A stretch of DNA of 64,000 nucleotides, taken from positions 1 through 64,000 of the forward strand of contig CAJTPJ010000004.1 of the NCBI GenBank assembly GCA_910578145.1, written 5' to 3'. This stretch comes from an uncultured Christensenella sp. (lineage in GTDB: Bacteria > Bacillota > Clostridia > Christensenellales > Borkfalkiaceae). A model generated the notes under the pieces. It made no database searches. It had not been told where the DNA came from and saw only the letters and a list, made by a program, of their open reading frames with translations. Position numbers and translations under genes: made by a program. Below are positions 18,209-26,741 of this stretch, piece after piece. Position 1 is the stretch's first letter; each line of letters opens with the position of its first letter.

Positions 18209-19230
18209 AGTACGGCCCCCTTACACATATAATTATTTACAAACCCGTCGGGCGCTTCTACCGCAAACAGCCCGTTCATTGCGCTTTGCGGCAACATAAA
18301 GTAAATTCTGTTGCCCATTGCAGAGTGCGAAACGCCTATGTCGTAAAGCCCCGCTTTGCGCAGTAACAGCATTATATCCTGCACGTAATCCATATTATCC
18401 ACGTCAACGAAACACTTAAAAGTTACGCCGCGCAACTTATTGAAAGGCAGGGTAACGGTAAGTTTTTGTTTAGTCAAATCCACCCTGCAATTATACAGAA
18501 TTTTATTTAAAATTACGTCGGTAGGGCAGTCGTAATTTTGCGCGTTGCAAAGGCTGCACGGCGCACCGTCTATAGGGCACTTTAAATCGGTTATCTCCTC
18601 AGCGGTCATATTGCATAGCGTGTTTATCCTGCTTTCGTTTACGAGTTTTTCGTACCTTGCCACAGACAGCAAAATGTAACCGAAGCGGTAAACCGTTTTG
18701 GGGATATCTTCTATGCCGGGCAACTGAAACGTAAGCCTGCAAATATCAATGTTGGTCATACACGCGTTTAAAAACGCGCTTTTTTTAAGCGAAGAAGTTT
18801 CGTACTCAAACAAATCGGCAAAGAAAAAGCTGTTTTTAATTTCGTGCACCAGCACGTTTATATCCGTAATAACGGGACCGTACTGCGCGAATAAATGGTT
18901 GTTGCTTTCGGTTACGGACGTGCGTGAATATATTAAAATCTTTTTGCCCATACCCGCCGCTATGCCTATTTCGTACACCATCCAAGGCGTAAGTGTTTCG
19001 TCCTTTACAACCACCAGCATAATTTCGTTTTCGCGTATCATATTTTTTATGCTTATGGCAAAATCAGGCGCGCCCGGCTTTATCTCGCCGTCGGAAATAA
19101 CCTCTATTCCGCTTTCTTTAAGCTCTTCTGCAAGCACGCGCCAATCGTCGTGCGAATTTGCGTGGCTCATAAAAACGGTGTAGTTGCTTCCCGAATCGTT
19201 TAGTTTTTTCACTTCGTACTTGATTTTCAT
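18205..19230 (-). CDS. TIR-domain protein with C-terminal Cys cluster
   Basis: A 341-aa protein. The TIR domain (about 17-105) starts VFMSHANSHDDW and carries the helix motif TPWMVYEIGIAAGMGKKILIY, where Trp83 and Glu87 stand where NAD-cleaving TIR domains have their catalytic glutamate. The remaining ~200 residues are unrecognised and include a Cys cluster, Cys218-x6-Cys225-x2-Cys228-x6-Cys235, able to hold zinc or an Fe-S cluster. The C-terminal part resembles that of the neighbouring TIR-like gene (shared YRFG, GVTxK and YF blocks). GGGGGG precedes the ATG by 6 nt. Many bacterial TIR proteins make NAD-derived signals or deplete NAD in antiphage defence; that role is inferred here. Confidence 0.8.
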   Translation of the reverse strand: MKIKYEVKKLNDSGSNYTVFMSHANSHDDWRVLAEELKESGIEVISDGEIKPGAPDFAISIKNMIRENEIMLVVVKDETLTPWMVYEIGIAAGMGKKILIYSRTSVTESNNHLFAQYGPVITDINVLVHEIKNSFFFADLFEYETSSLKKSAFLNACMTNIDICRLTFQLPGIEDIPKTVYRFGYILLSVARYEKLVNESRINTLCNMTAEEITDLKCPIDGAPCSLCNAQNYDCPTDVILNKILYNCRVDLTKQKLTVTLPFNKLRGVTFKCFVDVDNMDYVQDIMLLLRKAGLYDIGVSHSAMGNRIYFMLPQSAMNGLFAVEAPDGFVNNYMCKGAVL

Positions 19231-19244
19231 TGGTAAGCCCCCCC

Positions 19245-20336
19245 TTATTTGGCGTAAACGTAGTTACAAGTTTTGCCAAGCCCGCTGCCGTCGCCGTTAA
19301 CTATAATGGTGTCGTCGTCAAAGTAAAGGTTAAAATAAACCCTGTACGTTTTGGGAGTTTCGCAAACGGTTGCGTCCAATTTTTCGCGGAACACGTCCTC
19401 GCCCGCCTCGTACTCTAAAAATTTAAGTAAATCGCCCTTGCGGATAACCGAGTTTTTGTTTATTTCCATATACGGTTTTATAGTAACGCCAAAAATTTCG
19501 TGGCTGGGAATTACGAAATCCACTTTTACCGTGCAAGCGGCGTTGTTGAAATTTTGCGATAGCACGCTGAATTTATTGTCTGCGTTAACCGCGTTGCAGT
19601 CCATATCCAACACCGCGGATTCGGGCAGGTACGCCGCGTAATAAGGGTGCCCCGTAAAACATTCCTTACCGAAGCGGTAAAGCCTTGCGCCGAAATTTAC
19701 TTCCTTATGTAGCAAATCAAGAATATCCCCGCGCGTTTGCACCTCGTCGTCGTCAAGCATTTTCAGCCTTGCAAGTATCCCGTCCAACACCTCTTTTTTA
19801 ATATTGAAAAGCACGGTAAGCTGCGAATAGAAAGTGCGCGCATTGCCGTAAAGCGCCACGTTTCTATCGGTAAAAAAGCTCTTTTTAAACACGCGAGTCT
19901 GCTCCACCTGCGCTATAAGCTCTGCAATATCGCCCGTAGCTTGCTTTTGGCGGATGGGCGTTTTGTTAAGATAATTATCCCATTCCCCCCTATCTATGTC
20001 GCAAATAAAGGGAATTACGCTTTGTCCGCGCGCTTCCATAAGCCCTGCTTCGTACCAAAACGCTTCGCGCCGAGCCGCGTTTTTTTCATCGAAAAACGCC
20101 TTTGACAAAATCATAACCAGACAAGTGGCTTTTTTCATATTTTCTTCGCACGCGCGCCAATACCAAAAGTCCTTTTCTATCTTTTTGCCCTTTACCAGAT
20201 AAACGTAGCTTAACCCCACCACGTTAAATTCCGTCATAAGGTCGGTCACTTTGGACTTGTCCTCTTCAAGCGAAGTTATAACTACGTTCGCGTCAAGTTG
20301 TTGTTCGTAAATCCGCCTTTTTTCTACAAGTAACAT
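19245..20336 (-). CDS. TIR-like protein, first gene of the operon
   Basis: A 363-aa protein. Residues 17-112 fit a divergent TIR fold: a first strand (NVVITSLEED), a middle strand (ATCLVMILSKAFF) and the conserved helix FWYEAGLMEARGQSVIPF, placing Trp94 and Glu96 at the usual active-site position. A helical linker (145-215) leads to a C-terminal module (about 219-363) that parallels the next gene's: YRFGKE, FGVTIKPYMEI, then YRVYFNLYF. It lacks the four-Cys cluster. This gene follows the operon's only clear promoter by about 33 nt; the ribosome binding site is weak (GGTG). It is probably an old duplicate of the downstream TIR gene, with TIR activity less certain. Confidence 0.72.
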   Translation of the reverse strand: MLLVEKRRIYEQQLDANVVITSLEEDKSKVTDLMTEFNVVGLSYVYLVKGKKIEKDFWYWRACEENMKKATCLVMILSKAFFDEKNAARREAFWYEAGLMEARGQSVIPFICDIDRGEWDNYLNKTPIRQKQATGDIAELIAQVEQTRVFKKSFFTDRNVALYGNARTFYSQLTVLFNIKKEVLDGILARLKMLDDDEVQTRGDILDLLHKEVNFGARLYRFGKECFTGHPYYAAYLPESAVLDMDCNAVNADNKFSVLSQNFNNAACTVKVDFVIPSHEIFGVTIKPYMEINKNSVIRKGDLLKFLEYEAGEDVFREKLDATVCETPKTYRVYFNLYFDDDTIIVNGDGSGLGKTCNYVYAK

Positions 20337-20368
20337 TTTTTCACCGTAATTATTTAAATCTGTTTTTT

Positions 20369-20396
20369 ATTATACCATAATTTTACAAAAAATCAA
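20369..20396 (-). promoter_or_regulatory. Promoter of the 11-gene TIR/kinase operon
   Basis: On the minus strand: TTGATT (20396-20391), a 16-nt spacer, and TATAAT (20374-20369) preceded by TGG, giving an extended -10. It is the only strong promoter seen upstream of the eleven co-directional genes. Confidence 0.7.
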
Positions 20397-20404
20397 TAGC
20401 CGCG

Positions 20405-20437
20405 TAAAAACTGCCTCCCCTTTCAAAGGGGAGGCAG
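20405..20437 (-). terminator. Terminator of glyA
   Basis: A GC-rich 10-bp stem (CTGCCTCCCC pairing with GGGGAGGCAG, 20411-20437) with an AT loop, followed on the minus strand by TTTTT. It insulates the housekeeping genes from the operon promoter just downstream. Confidence 0.85.
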
Positions 20438-20445
20438 CAATAGCT

Positions 20446-21696
20446 TTATTTTACGCAATCGGCATACAAAGGGAACGCCCCGCACAGTTTTTCCACTTCC
20501 GCGCGAACGTGCGCAAACGAATTTTCGCGGCGTTCTATCACGTCTGCGATAAGCCGTGCAATAATCCGCGCCTCGTTTTCCTTCATCCCGCGCGAAGTCA
20601 TTGCGGGCGTGCCTATTCTTATGCCCGAAGTAACGAAAGGCTTTTGAGTATCGAAAGGTATGGCGTTTTTGTTTACGGTTATATGCACTTCGTCCAAAAG
20701 TTTTTCAAGCTCCTTGCCCGTAACGCCTTTATCTGTGAGATTTAATAGGATAAGGTGGTTATCCGTACCGCCCGAAACCATTTTAACGCCCAGCTTAGTA
20801 AACTCGTCCGCCATTGCCGCGGCGTTTTTTACTATCTGCTTTTGATATTCTTTAAATTCGGGAGAAAGCGCCTCTTTAAAAGCCACCGCCTTAGCCGCTA
20901 TTATATGCATAAGCGGTCCGCCCTGAACTCCGGGAAAAACCGCTTTATCAACGGCTTTGCCCCACTCTTCCTTGCACATTATAACGCCGCCGCGGGGTCC
21001 GCGAAGGGTTTTGTGCGTAGTCGTAGTTACGAAATCGGCGTACGGTACGGGCGAAGGGTGCAATCCCGCCGCTACTAACCCCGCTATATGCGCTATATCC
21101 ACGAACATAAGCGCGCCTACCTTATCGCAAATTTGGCGTATGCGATTGAAATTTATAACGCGCGGGTATGCGCTTGCGCCCGAAATTATTAGTTTGGGCT
21201 TGCATTCCTGCGCTATTTTTTCCATTTCGTCGTAGTCTATTACTTCGTCGCCCGCCTTAACGCCGTAGGGCACGATATTGAAATACTTGCCCGAAATGTT
21301 TACGGGCGAACCGTGCGAAAGGTGCCCGCCGTGGGCAAGGTTCATACCCATAATCGTGTCGCCGGGTTTGCACGCGGCAAAAAGCACCGCAAGATTTGCG
21401 CTTGCGCCCGAATGCGGCTGTACGTTGCAGTACTCGCAACCGAAAATTTGTTTAAGACGGTTGCGCGCCAAATCCTCGGCGATATCCACGCATTGGCACC
21501 CGCCGTAGTAGCGGTGCGCGGGATATCCCTCGGCATATTTATTGGTAAGGTGCGTTCCCGCCGCCGCAAGCACCGCGGGCGAAACAAAATTTTCGCTGGC
21601 GATAAGCTCGATATTATTTTGCTGGCGTTTAAGCTCGGCGGTAAGCGCTTCGGCTATTTCGGGGTCGGTTTGGGCAATCAAAGAAATATCTATCAT
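20446..21696 (-). CDS. glyA: Serine hydroxymethyltransferase
   Basis: A PLP enzyme interconverting serine and glycine while charging tetrahydrofolate with a one-carbon unit. It starts with family-typical sequence (MIDISLIAQTDPEIAEAL, then LIASENFVS). The PLP lysine lies in TTTTHKTLRGPRGG; ANLAVLFAACKPGD and HYGG-type substrate motifs are present. The ATG at 21696 has AAAGGTG 7 nt upstream; a GTG at 21705 falls inside that site and is rejected. Full length (~416 aa). It follows a lipoprotein gene by 17 nt and ends in its own terminator. Confidence 0.97.
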   Translation of the reverse strand: MIDISLIAQTDPEIAEALTAELKRQQNNIELIASENFVSPAVLAAAGTHLTNKYAEGYPAHRYYGGCQCVDIAEDLARNRLKQIFGCEYCNVQPHSGASANLAVLFAACKPGDTIMGMNLAHGGHLSHGSPVNISGKYFNIVPYGVKAGDEVIDYDEMEKIAQECKPKLIISGASAYPRVINFNRIRQICDKVGALMFVDIAHIAGLVAAGLHPSPVPYADFVTTTTHKTLRGPRGGVIMCKEEWGKAVDKAVFPGVQGGPLMHIIAAKAVAFKEALSPEFKEYQKQIVKNAAAMADEFTKLGVKMVSGGTDNHLILLNLTDKGVTGKELEKLLDEVHITVNKNAIPFDTQKPFVTSGIRIGTPAMTSRGMKENEARIIARLIADVIERRENSFAHVRAEVEKLCGAFPLYADCVK

Positions 21697-21713
21697 AAAT
21701 TTCACCTTTCAAA

Positions 21714-23132
21714 TTAAAGAGTTGCTAAATCGGGCAAAGAGGGCACTATTATGTTTGCGTTGGATATATCTGCAAGCGCAACCAATGTAACGTATTTCAT
21801 TTTAACGCTTATTTCGGTTTCTTTTAAAATCTCCTCGTCAACGCTTTCCGTGATTTTTGCGGCAAAGCTCTGCGTAGTTATTTTGCCGTTATCCATCTTA
21901 TACGTTATTCTCGCGTCGGAAATAGCTTTTTTAAGTTTAACCATCGCTTCGCCGTCGAAAACGTATTCAAAAGTTTCAATTTGGTTTTGTTTAACGCTTT
22001 CAAACGTTTTTTCAACCTGCGCGCGCAAATTCCGCAAAACGTCTTCCACGCCTTCGGCGTCGCCTGCAGAAAGCGAAAGTATCTGCCCCACGCTAATATC
22101 CGTAAATTTTACGTTTGCGGGGAACGGAAGTTGCGCAGAACCGTCGGGCGACTGTGCGATAACGTTTGCAATTACGCCTGCGATAACTGCGTTAAACTCG
22201 TCGGATTTCAAAATTTTTACTATGTACTCGTAAGTAGACGAATTTTTATCGGGCTTAACGTTTAAAAGCGCGCCGATATTTACGTTTTTTAAGAGAGTTT
22301 GCGCCAACTCCGCAATTTTACGCGTTTCTTCGGGAAGCAGTTCTATCTGCTCGTGCGTCATAGTTTGGAACCTCTGCGCGTAAACGACGAGTTGCGCTAT
22401 TAACAGGCTTATCTCGTCAATGCTTATAAGCTCGGTAAATACCGTAGCGTATTTTTTTAAAATTGCGTTGTCAAGCAACTGCCCTATGCTGGTTTCAGCG
22501 GTTATTCCGTTTACCAAAGTTTTAACGTCGTTTGCAAAATTGTACGCCGCCTTGTTTAAATCGATTACCGCCGCGCCGTTTTCCATAGTCAAAGCTCCGG
22601 CCGCATTTGCAAACGTAGAAAGCAACCTATTAGCCTCGCCCATTCCGCCGCCAAGCAAATCGCCTACGGGCAACGTAGAAAGGTCTAAATCCATATCGGT
22701 TTCATCGCCGATTATATCCGATACGTCAATTAGTTTAAGGTTTAATTGAGAGTAGTCGGTTACTTCGGTTTCGTACTCGTTTTCATCAACGAGCAATTCC
22801 CACTCGCGCAAAAACGCGTAACCGTAAGTAGTGGCGTCGACAGTTGCCGCTTCGTATTTATTGGTATACAGCACGTCGCCGTTGCCCGTTCTAAAATCGA
22901 GCTTTGCGTTTACGTCGGTGGTAACCGTACCCGTTACGTCGCCCGAATGGGTTACCGTTAAGCCGACAGCCTCTATTTCAACCGCATTGATAGCTTGTTG
23001 CGTAATTTGGTTAAGAAATTCGTTGCGCTCTTCTTCCTCTTTATCGGGATTGCCGCACGCAGACAACGCCGCCGCGCTGCAAACCATAGCCGAAGCTAAG
23101 AACACAGCCAACAGTTTTTTAAAAATTTTCAT
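21714..23132 (-). CDS. Secreted lipoprotein of unknown function
   Basis: A 472-aa protein with a type II signal peptide: basic start (MKIFKKLL), hydrophobic core and lipobox LSAC (Cys26). The mature part is acidic and alternates beta-rich and helical segments; no family is recognised. It has a strong promoter (23180-23208) and an AAGGAGAG site, so it is probably well expressed, and may be co-transcribed with glyA 17 nt downstream. Nothing in the sequence explains that pairing. Confidence 0.75.
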   Translation of the reverse strand: MKIFKKLLAVFLASAMVCSAAALSACGNPDKEEEERNEFLNQITQQAINAVEIEAVGLTVTHSGDVTGTVTTDVNAKLDFRTGNGDVLYTNKYEAATVDATTYGYAFLREWELLVDENEYETEVTDYSQLNLKLIDVSDIIGDETDMDLDLSTLPVGDLLGGGMGEANRLLSTFANAAGALTMENGAAVIDLNKAAYNFANDVKTLVNGITAETSIGQLLDNAILKKYATVFTELISIDEISLLIAQLVVYAQRFQTMTHEQIELLPEETRKIAELAQTLLKNVNIGALLNVKPDKNSSTYEYIVKILKSDEFNAVIAGVIANVIAQSPDGSAQLPFPANVKFTDISVGQILSLSAGDAEGVEDVLRNLRAQVEKTFESVKQNQIETFEYVFDGEAMVKLKKAISDARITYKMDNGKITTQSFAAKITESVDEEILKETEISVKMKYVTLVALADISNANIIVPSLPDLATL

Positions 23133-23179
23133 TTTTCTCTCCTTGCGTTTCCCTAACGGAAGCGGTCTTTTATAGATTT

Positions 23180-23208
23180 ATTATATTCTCATTATTACTA
23201 AAGGTCAA
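23180..23208 (-). promoter_or_regulatory. Promoter of the lipoprotein-glyA unit
   Basis: On the minus strand: TTGACC, a 17-nt spacer, and TATAAT (23185-23180), about 48 nt upstream of the lipoprotein start. Confidence 0.75.
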
Positions 23209-23213
23209 TAAAA

Positions 23214-23257
23214 AAAGCAAAAAAATAGCGGCGATTGTCCCAACCGCCGCTATTTTT
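23214..23257 (-). terminator. Terminator after trxA
   Basis: A 13-bp stem (23221-23233 with 23245-23257, core GCGGCG/CGCCGC) is followed on the minus strand by seven T. It closes the comM-to-trxA run. Confidence 0.88.
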
Positions 23258-23565
23258 TATAAATTTTCGTTTAAAAACTTGTCCGCTTCGCTTTTGGACA
23301 TATATCCCAGCGATTTTGCCGTTTGTTCGCCGTTTTTGAAAACTGCTACTAACGGTATGGACATAATTCCGTACCGTGCCGCAAGTTCCGCATTCTCATC
23401 CACATCAACTTTTACGAACACTGCGTCGCCGTACTTTGTCGAAGCCTCCTCCAAAACGGGCGCAAGCATTTTGCAGGGCGTGCACCAGTTTGCAAAAAAA
23501 TCGCACACCACGGGCTTGTCGCCTTTGATAAGCTCGTCAAATCTTTCTTTGTTTATACTTTCCAT
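23257..23565 (-). CDS. trxA: Thioredoxin
   Basis: A 102-aa thioredoxin fold with the redox motif FFANWCTPCKML (Cys28, Cys31; CTPC instead of the usual CGPC) and cis-Pro in IMSIPLVAVF. It reduces cytoplasmic disulfides. The ATG directly follows the hisS stop; GGAGG inside the hisS 3' end serves as ribosome binding site. It is last in its transcription unit. Confidence 0.93.
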   Translation of the reverse strand: MESINKERFDELIKGDKPVVCDFFANWCTPCKMLAPVLEEASTKYGDAVFVKVDVDENAELAARYGIMSIPLVAVFKNGEQTAKSLGYMSKSEADKFLNENL

Positions 23566-24825
23566 TTAATTTTCCTCCTGTAATAAGTATTTGGATAAAT
23601 CCTCTATTTTAACCTCTTTCGAGGTGCCGTCGCTCATTTTTTTTAAATTGACGGTTTTGGTTTTAACTTCGTTTTCGCCTATCACCGCCACGAACTTTGC
23701 GGAAATTTTATCGGCGTATTTAAACTGTGCCTTTACGCTTCTGCCCATATGGTCTACCTCGGCGCAAACGCCCTTGCCCCTGAGTTCAAGTGCGGTTTTA
23801 AACGCGAGATTGCGCGAAGTTTCGTCCATTCCCGCAATATATATTAGGGGCTTTTGCTCTTCTGGGAAGCCCGCCGAAGTGTTTTCCATAAGCAGTAATA
23901 TGCGCTCTATCCCCGCCGCAAAACCTATCGCGGGCAACGGATTTCCGCCCAACTGTCCTATAAGCCCGTCGTACCTGCCGCCGCCGCAAACGGTGCCTTG
24001 CGCGCCTATTTCCGTGGAAACGAACTCGAAAACCGTCTTGGTATAATAGTCTAAACCCCTTACTATGCGCGAATTAACGGTATATTCCACGCCCGCGCTA
24101 TCCAACAGCGACTTAACCTTTTCAAAGTGGTTTTTACAGTCGTCGCAAAGATAATCAAGTATTTCAGGCGCGCCCGAAGTGTACTTTTTACAGCCTTCTT
24201 CCTTGCAGTCGAGTATGCGCAAAGGGTTTTTATCAAAGCGCGAACGGCAAGTAGGGCACATTTCGTCAAGGTGCGGACGGAAGTAATTTTTAAGCGCGGT
24301 ATTGTATTGGTTGCGGCATATAGGGCATCCAATCGAGTTTAACTGCAATTTTACGCCCTTTAACCCCAGCTTGTTTAAAAAGGAAAAAGCCGCTAAAATT
24401 ACCTCCGCGTCGGTTTCGGGCGAAGCCGAACCAAACACTTCCAAACCGAATTGGTGAAATTCCCTAAGCCTGCCCGCCTGCGGTCTTTCGTAACGGAAAG
24501 CGGGCGTAATATAATAAGCCTTTACGGGTAGCGGCGAACTTGCAAGCCCGTTTTCCAAAAAAAGCCTTACCACACCCGCGGTGCCCTCCGGTTTTAAAGT
24601 TATGCTTCTGCCGCCCTTGTCCTCGAATGTGTACATTTCCTTATTGACGACGTCGGTGGTTTCGCCCACGCCGCGCTGAAAAAGTTCGGTGTGCTCGAAT
24701 ACGGGAGTACGCACTTCTTTAAAGTTAAACGCCCGCGCCACTTCGCGCGCAGTTTCCTCTATATATTGCCATTTATAGGATTGGTTGGGCAAAACGTCCT
24801 TTGTACCCTTGGGAATGTTAATCAT
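23566..24825 (-). CDS. hisS: Histidyl-tRNA synthetase
   Basis: A 419-aa class II aminoacyl-tRNA synthetase. The N-terminus IPKGTKDVLP is diagnostic; motif 2 is in FRYERPQAGRLREFHQ; the histidine-specific signatures are RGLDYYTKTVFEF and the motif 3 stretch AIGFAAGIERIL. A central Cys-rich insertion (CPIC, CPTC, CKEEGC, CDDC, about residues 168-231) may bind zinc. The C-terminal anticodon-binding domain is intact. It lies between hslU and trxA on the same strand. Confidence 0.97.
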   Translation of the reverse strand: MINIPKGTKDVLPNQSYKWQYIEETAREVARAFNFKEVRTPVFEHTELFQRGVGETTDVVNKEMYTFEDKGGRSITLKPEGTAGVVRLFLENGLASSPLPVKAYYITPAFRYERPQAGRLREFHQFGLEVFGSASPETDAEVILAAFSFLNKLGLKGVKLQLNSIGCPICRNQYNTALKNYFRPHLDEMCPTCRSRFDKNPLRILDCKEEGCKKYTSGAPEILDYLCDDCKNHFEKVKSLLDSAGVEYTVNSRIVRGLDYYTKTVFEFVSTEIGAQGTVCGGGRYDGLIGQLGGNPLPAIGFAAGIERILLLMENTSAGFPEEQKPLIYIAGMDETSRNLAFKTALELRGKGVCAEVDHMGRSVKAQFKYADKISAKFVAVIGENEVKTKTVNLKKMSDGTSKEVKIEDLSKYLLQEEN

Positions 24826-24836
24826 ATAAAATCCTT

Positions 24837-26147
24837 TTACAGTACGTATTTTTTCAAATCACGGTTGCGCGTGACGTTTTCAAGATGCTCTTCAACGTAT
24901 TTTTGGTTGACTTCCACGGGAATTACGGGATAATCGTTGCCGCCTGCATTGAAAGAAATATCCTCTAAAAGATATTCCATTACGGTATGCAAACGGCGCG
25001 CGCCTATATCTTCGGAAGTGGTGTTGATATCTTCGGAAATTTCCGCAATTTTATCTATTGCGTCCGCAGTAAAATGCAAATCTATGTTATCCACCGCCAA
25101 AAGCGCGGCGTACTGCGTGGTTATGGCGTTTTGCGGCTGGGTTAAAATATTTATAAAATCCTGCTTGGTAAGACTTTTCAATTCAACCTGAATGGGAAAC
25201 CTGCCCTGAAGCTCGGGTATTAAATCTTCAACCTTGCTTACGTGAAACGCGCCCGCGGCTATGAAAAGAATATAGTCGGTTTTGATAGGACCGTACTTGG
25301 TTTGAACGGTACAGCCTTCTACTATGGGCAGGATATCGCGCTGGACGCCCTCGCGGGAAACGTCCGCGCCCTGGTTGCCTTTGCCTGCTATTTTATCTAT
25401 TTCGTCAATAAATATAATGCCGTCGTTTTCCGCGCGGCGCAACGCCTCGGCGTTTACCGCGTCGTTGTCTATCAACTTGTCGGCCTCTTCGGCGATTATT
25501 AAATTTTTAGCTTCTTTTACGGAAATTTTGCGTTTTTTCTTTTTATTTATGCCCATACCGCCGAAGATAGAGCCCAAATCTATAGCCGCGCCGCTACCGG
25601 GCGAAAGCTCTAACGGCTTGGGCATATCGGCTACTTCTATCTCTATAAGCGTGCCGTCGTGCTTGCCTGCGTGAATTTCTTCCACGAGTTTTTGTTCAAA
25701 CACGGCTTTATCCGTTTCGCCGCGCTCCTCTTTTTTTATTTCGGCAAGCGCTTTTGCTATTCTGCGCTCGGCAACAGCCGTTGCTTTATAGCTTACTTCC
25801 GCCGTTTTTTCTTCTTTTACAAGGCGGATAGCGCACTCGGCAAGGTCGCGCACCATACTTTCAACGTCCCGCCCTACGTAGCCGACCTCGGTATACTTGG
25901 TAGCTTCAACTTTTATAAACGGAGCCTTTACAAGCCGCGCAAGCCGCCTTGCAATTTCCGTTTTACCAACGCCCGTAGGGCCTTTCATAATTATGTTTTT
26001 TGGTGTTATTTCGTCCTGCAACGCGGGCGAAAGCATACTGCGGCGGTAACGGTTTCTAAGCGCTATAGCCACCGCTTTTTTAGCCTCGTCCTGACCGATT
26101 ATATATTTATTTAACTCGTGTACGATTTGTTTGGGCGTTAAATCCAT
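24837..26147 (-). CDS. hslU: ATP-dependent unfoldase HslU (ClpY)
   Basis: The AAA+ ring ATPase that unfolds substrates for the HslV peptidase. Walker A is GPTGVGKT, the pore motif GYVGRD follows, Walker B is IIFIDEIDKIA, and the intermediate domain lies between. It is 436 aa with a C-terminus ending in KKYVL, the tail that inserts into HslV. It starts 7 nt downstream of hslV. Confidence 0.97.
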   Translation of the reverse strand: MDLTPKQIVHELNKYIIGQDEAKKAVAIALRNRYRRSMLSPALQDEITPKNIIMKGPTGVGKTEIARRLARLVKAPFIKVEATKYTEVGYVGRDVESMVRDLAECAIRLVKEEKTAEVSYKATAVAERRIAKALAEIKKEERGETDKAVFEQKLVEEIHAGKHDGTLIEIEVADMPKPLELSPGSGAAIDLGSIFGGMGINKKKKRKISVKEAKNLIIAEEADKLIDNDAVNAEALRRAENDGIIFIDEIDKIAGKGNQGADVSREGVQRDILPIVEGCTVQTKYGPIKTDYILFIAAGAFHVSKVEDLIPELQGRFPIQVELKSLTKQDFINILTQPQNAITTQYAALLAVDNIDLHFTADAIDKIAEISEDINTTSEDIGARRLHTVMEYLLEDISFNAGGNDYPVIPVEVNQKYVEEHLENVTRNRDLKKYVL

Positions 26148-26154
26148 AATTCAC

Positions 26155-26691
26155 CTATATAACTTCGCATTTAATATTGTCGTTTGTAAACACGCAAATT
26201 TCGCTGGCGATTTTTAACGACTTTTTAGCTATTTCCGCCGCTGAATACTTTGTGTTTTGATAGAGAGCGCGCGCCGCCGCCAAAGCGTAATTGCCGCCGC
26301 TGCCTATCGCCGCTATGCCGTCGTCAGGCTCGATAACCTCGCCCGTGCCCGAAACTATTAGCAAAGTTTCTTTATCGGCTACAATCATTAAAGCCTCTAA
26401 TTTTCTTACGGCTTTATCGCTGCGCCAAAGTTCGGCAAGCTCCACCGCCGAACGCATAAGGTTGCCTGAAAATTTGTTAAGCATACCCTCAAACTTTTCG
26501 CTTAAAGAAAACGCGTCCGAAACCGAACCGGCAAAACCCAAAATTACTTTTCCGCCGTAAATTCTGCGCACCTTCTGCGCGCTGTTTTTAAAAATTACGC
26601 TTTCGCCCATAGTGACCTGTCCGTCGCCCGCGATTGCCGTTTCGCCGTTTCGTTTAACGGCGCAGATAGTAGTTGCGTGAAATTCAACCAT
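26155..26691 (-). CDS. hslV: HslV (ClpQ) peptidase subunit
   Basis: A proteasome-like threonine peptidase, 178 aa. It begins MVEFHATTICAV: the nucleophile is predicted to be Thr7, exposed after removal of the first six residues, as in homologues with a FHG/FHA prefix. GDGQVTMG and the GSGGNYALAAARAL signature are present. Encoded just before hslU. Confidence 0.96.
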   Translation of the reverse strand: MVEFHATTICAVKRNGETAIAGDGQVTMGESVIFKNSAQKVRRIYGGKVILGFAGSVSDAFSLSEKFEGMLNKFSGNLMRSAVELAELWRSDKAVRKLEALMIVADKETLLIVSGTGEVIEPDDGIAAIGSGGNYALAAARALYQNTKYSAAEIAKKSLKIASEICVFTNDNIKCEVI

Positions 26692-26741
26692 ACCGAAACC
26701 CCTTTATTTTATTTAAAACTCCCGCTAAAAATTTCTGCGGG

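Noticed and set aside
1..20404. Prophage or complete conjugative element
   Set aside because: Only an integrase is present; there are no capsid, terminase, portal, relaxase or type IV secretion genes.
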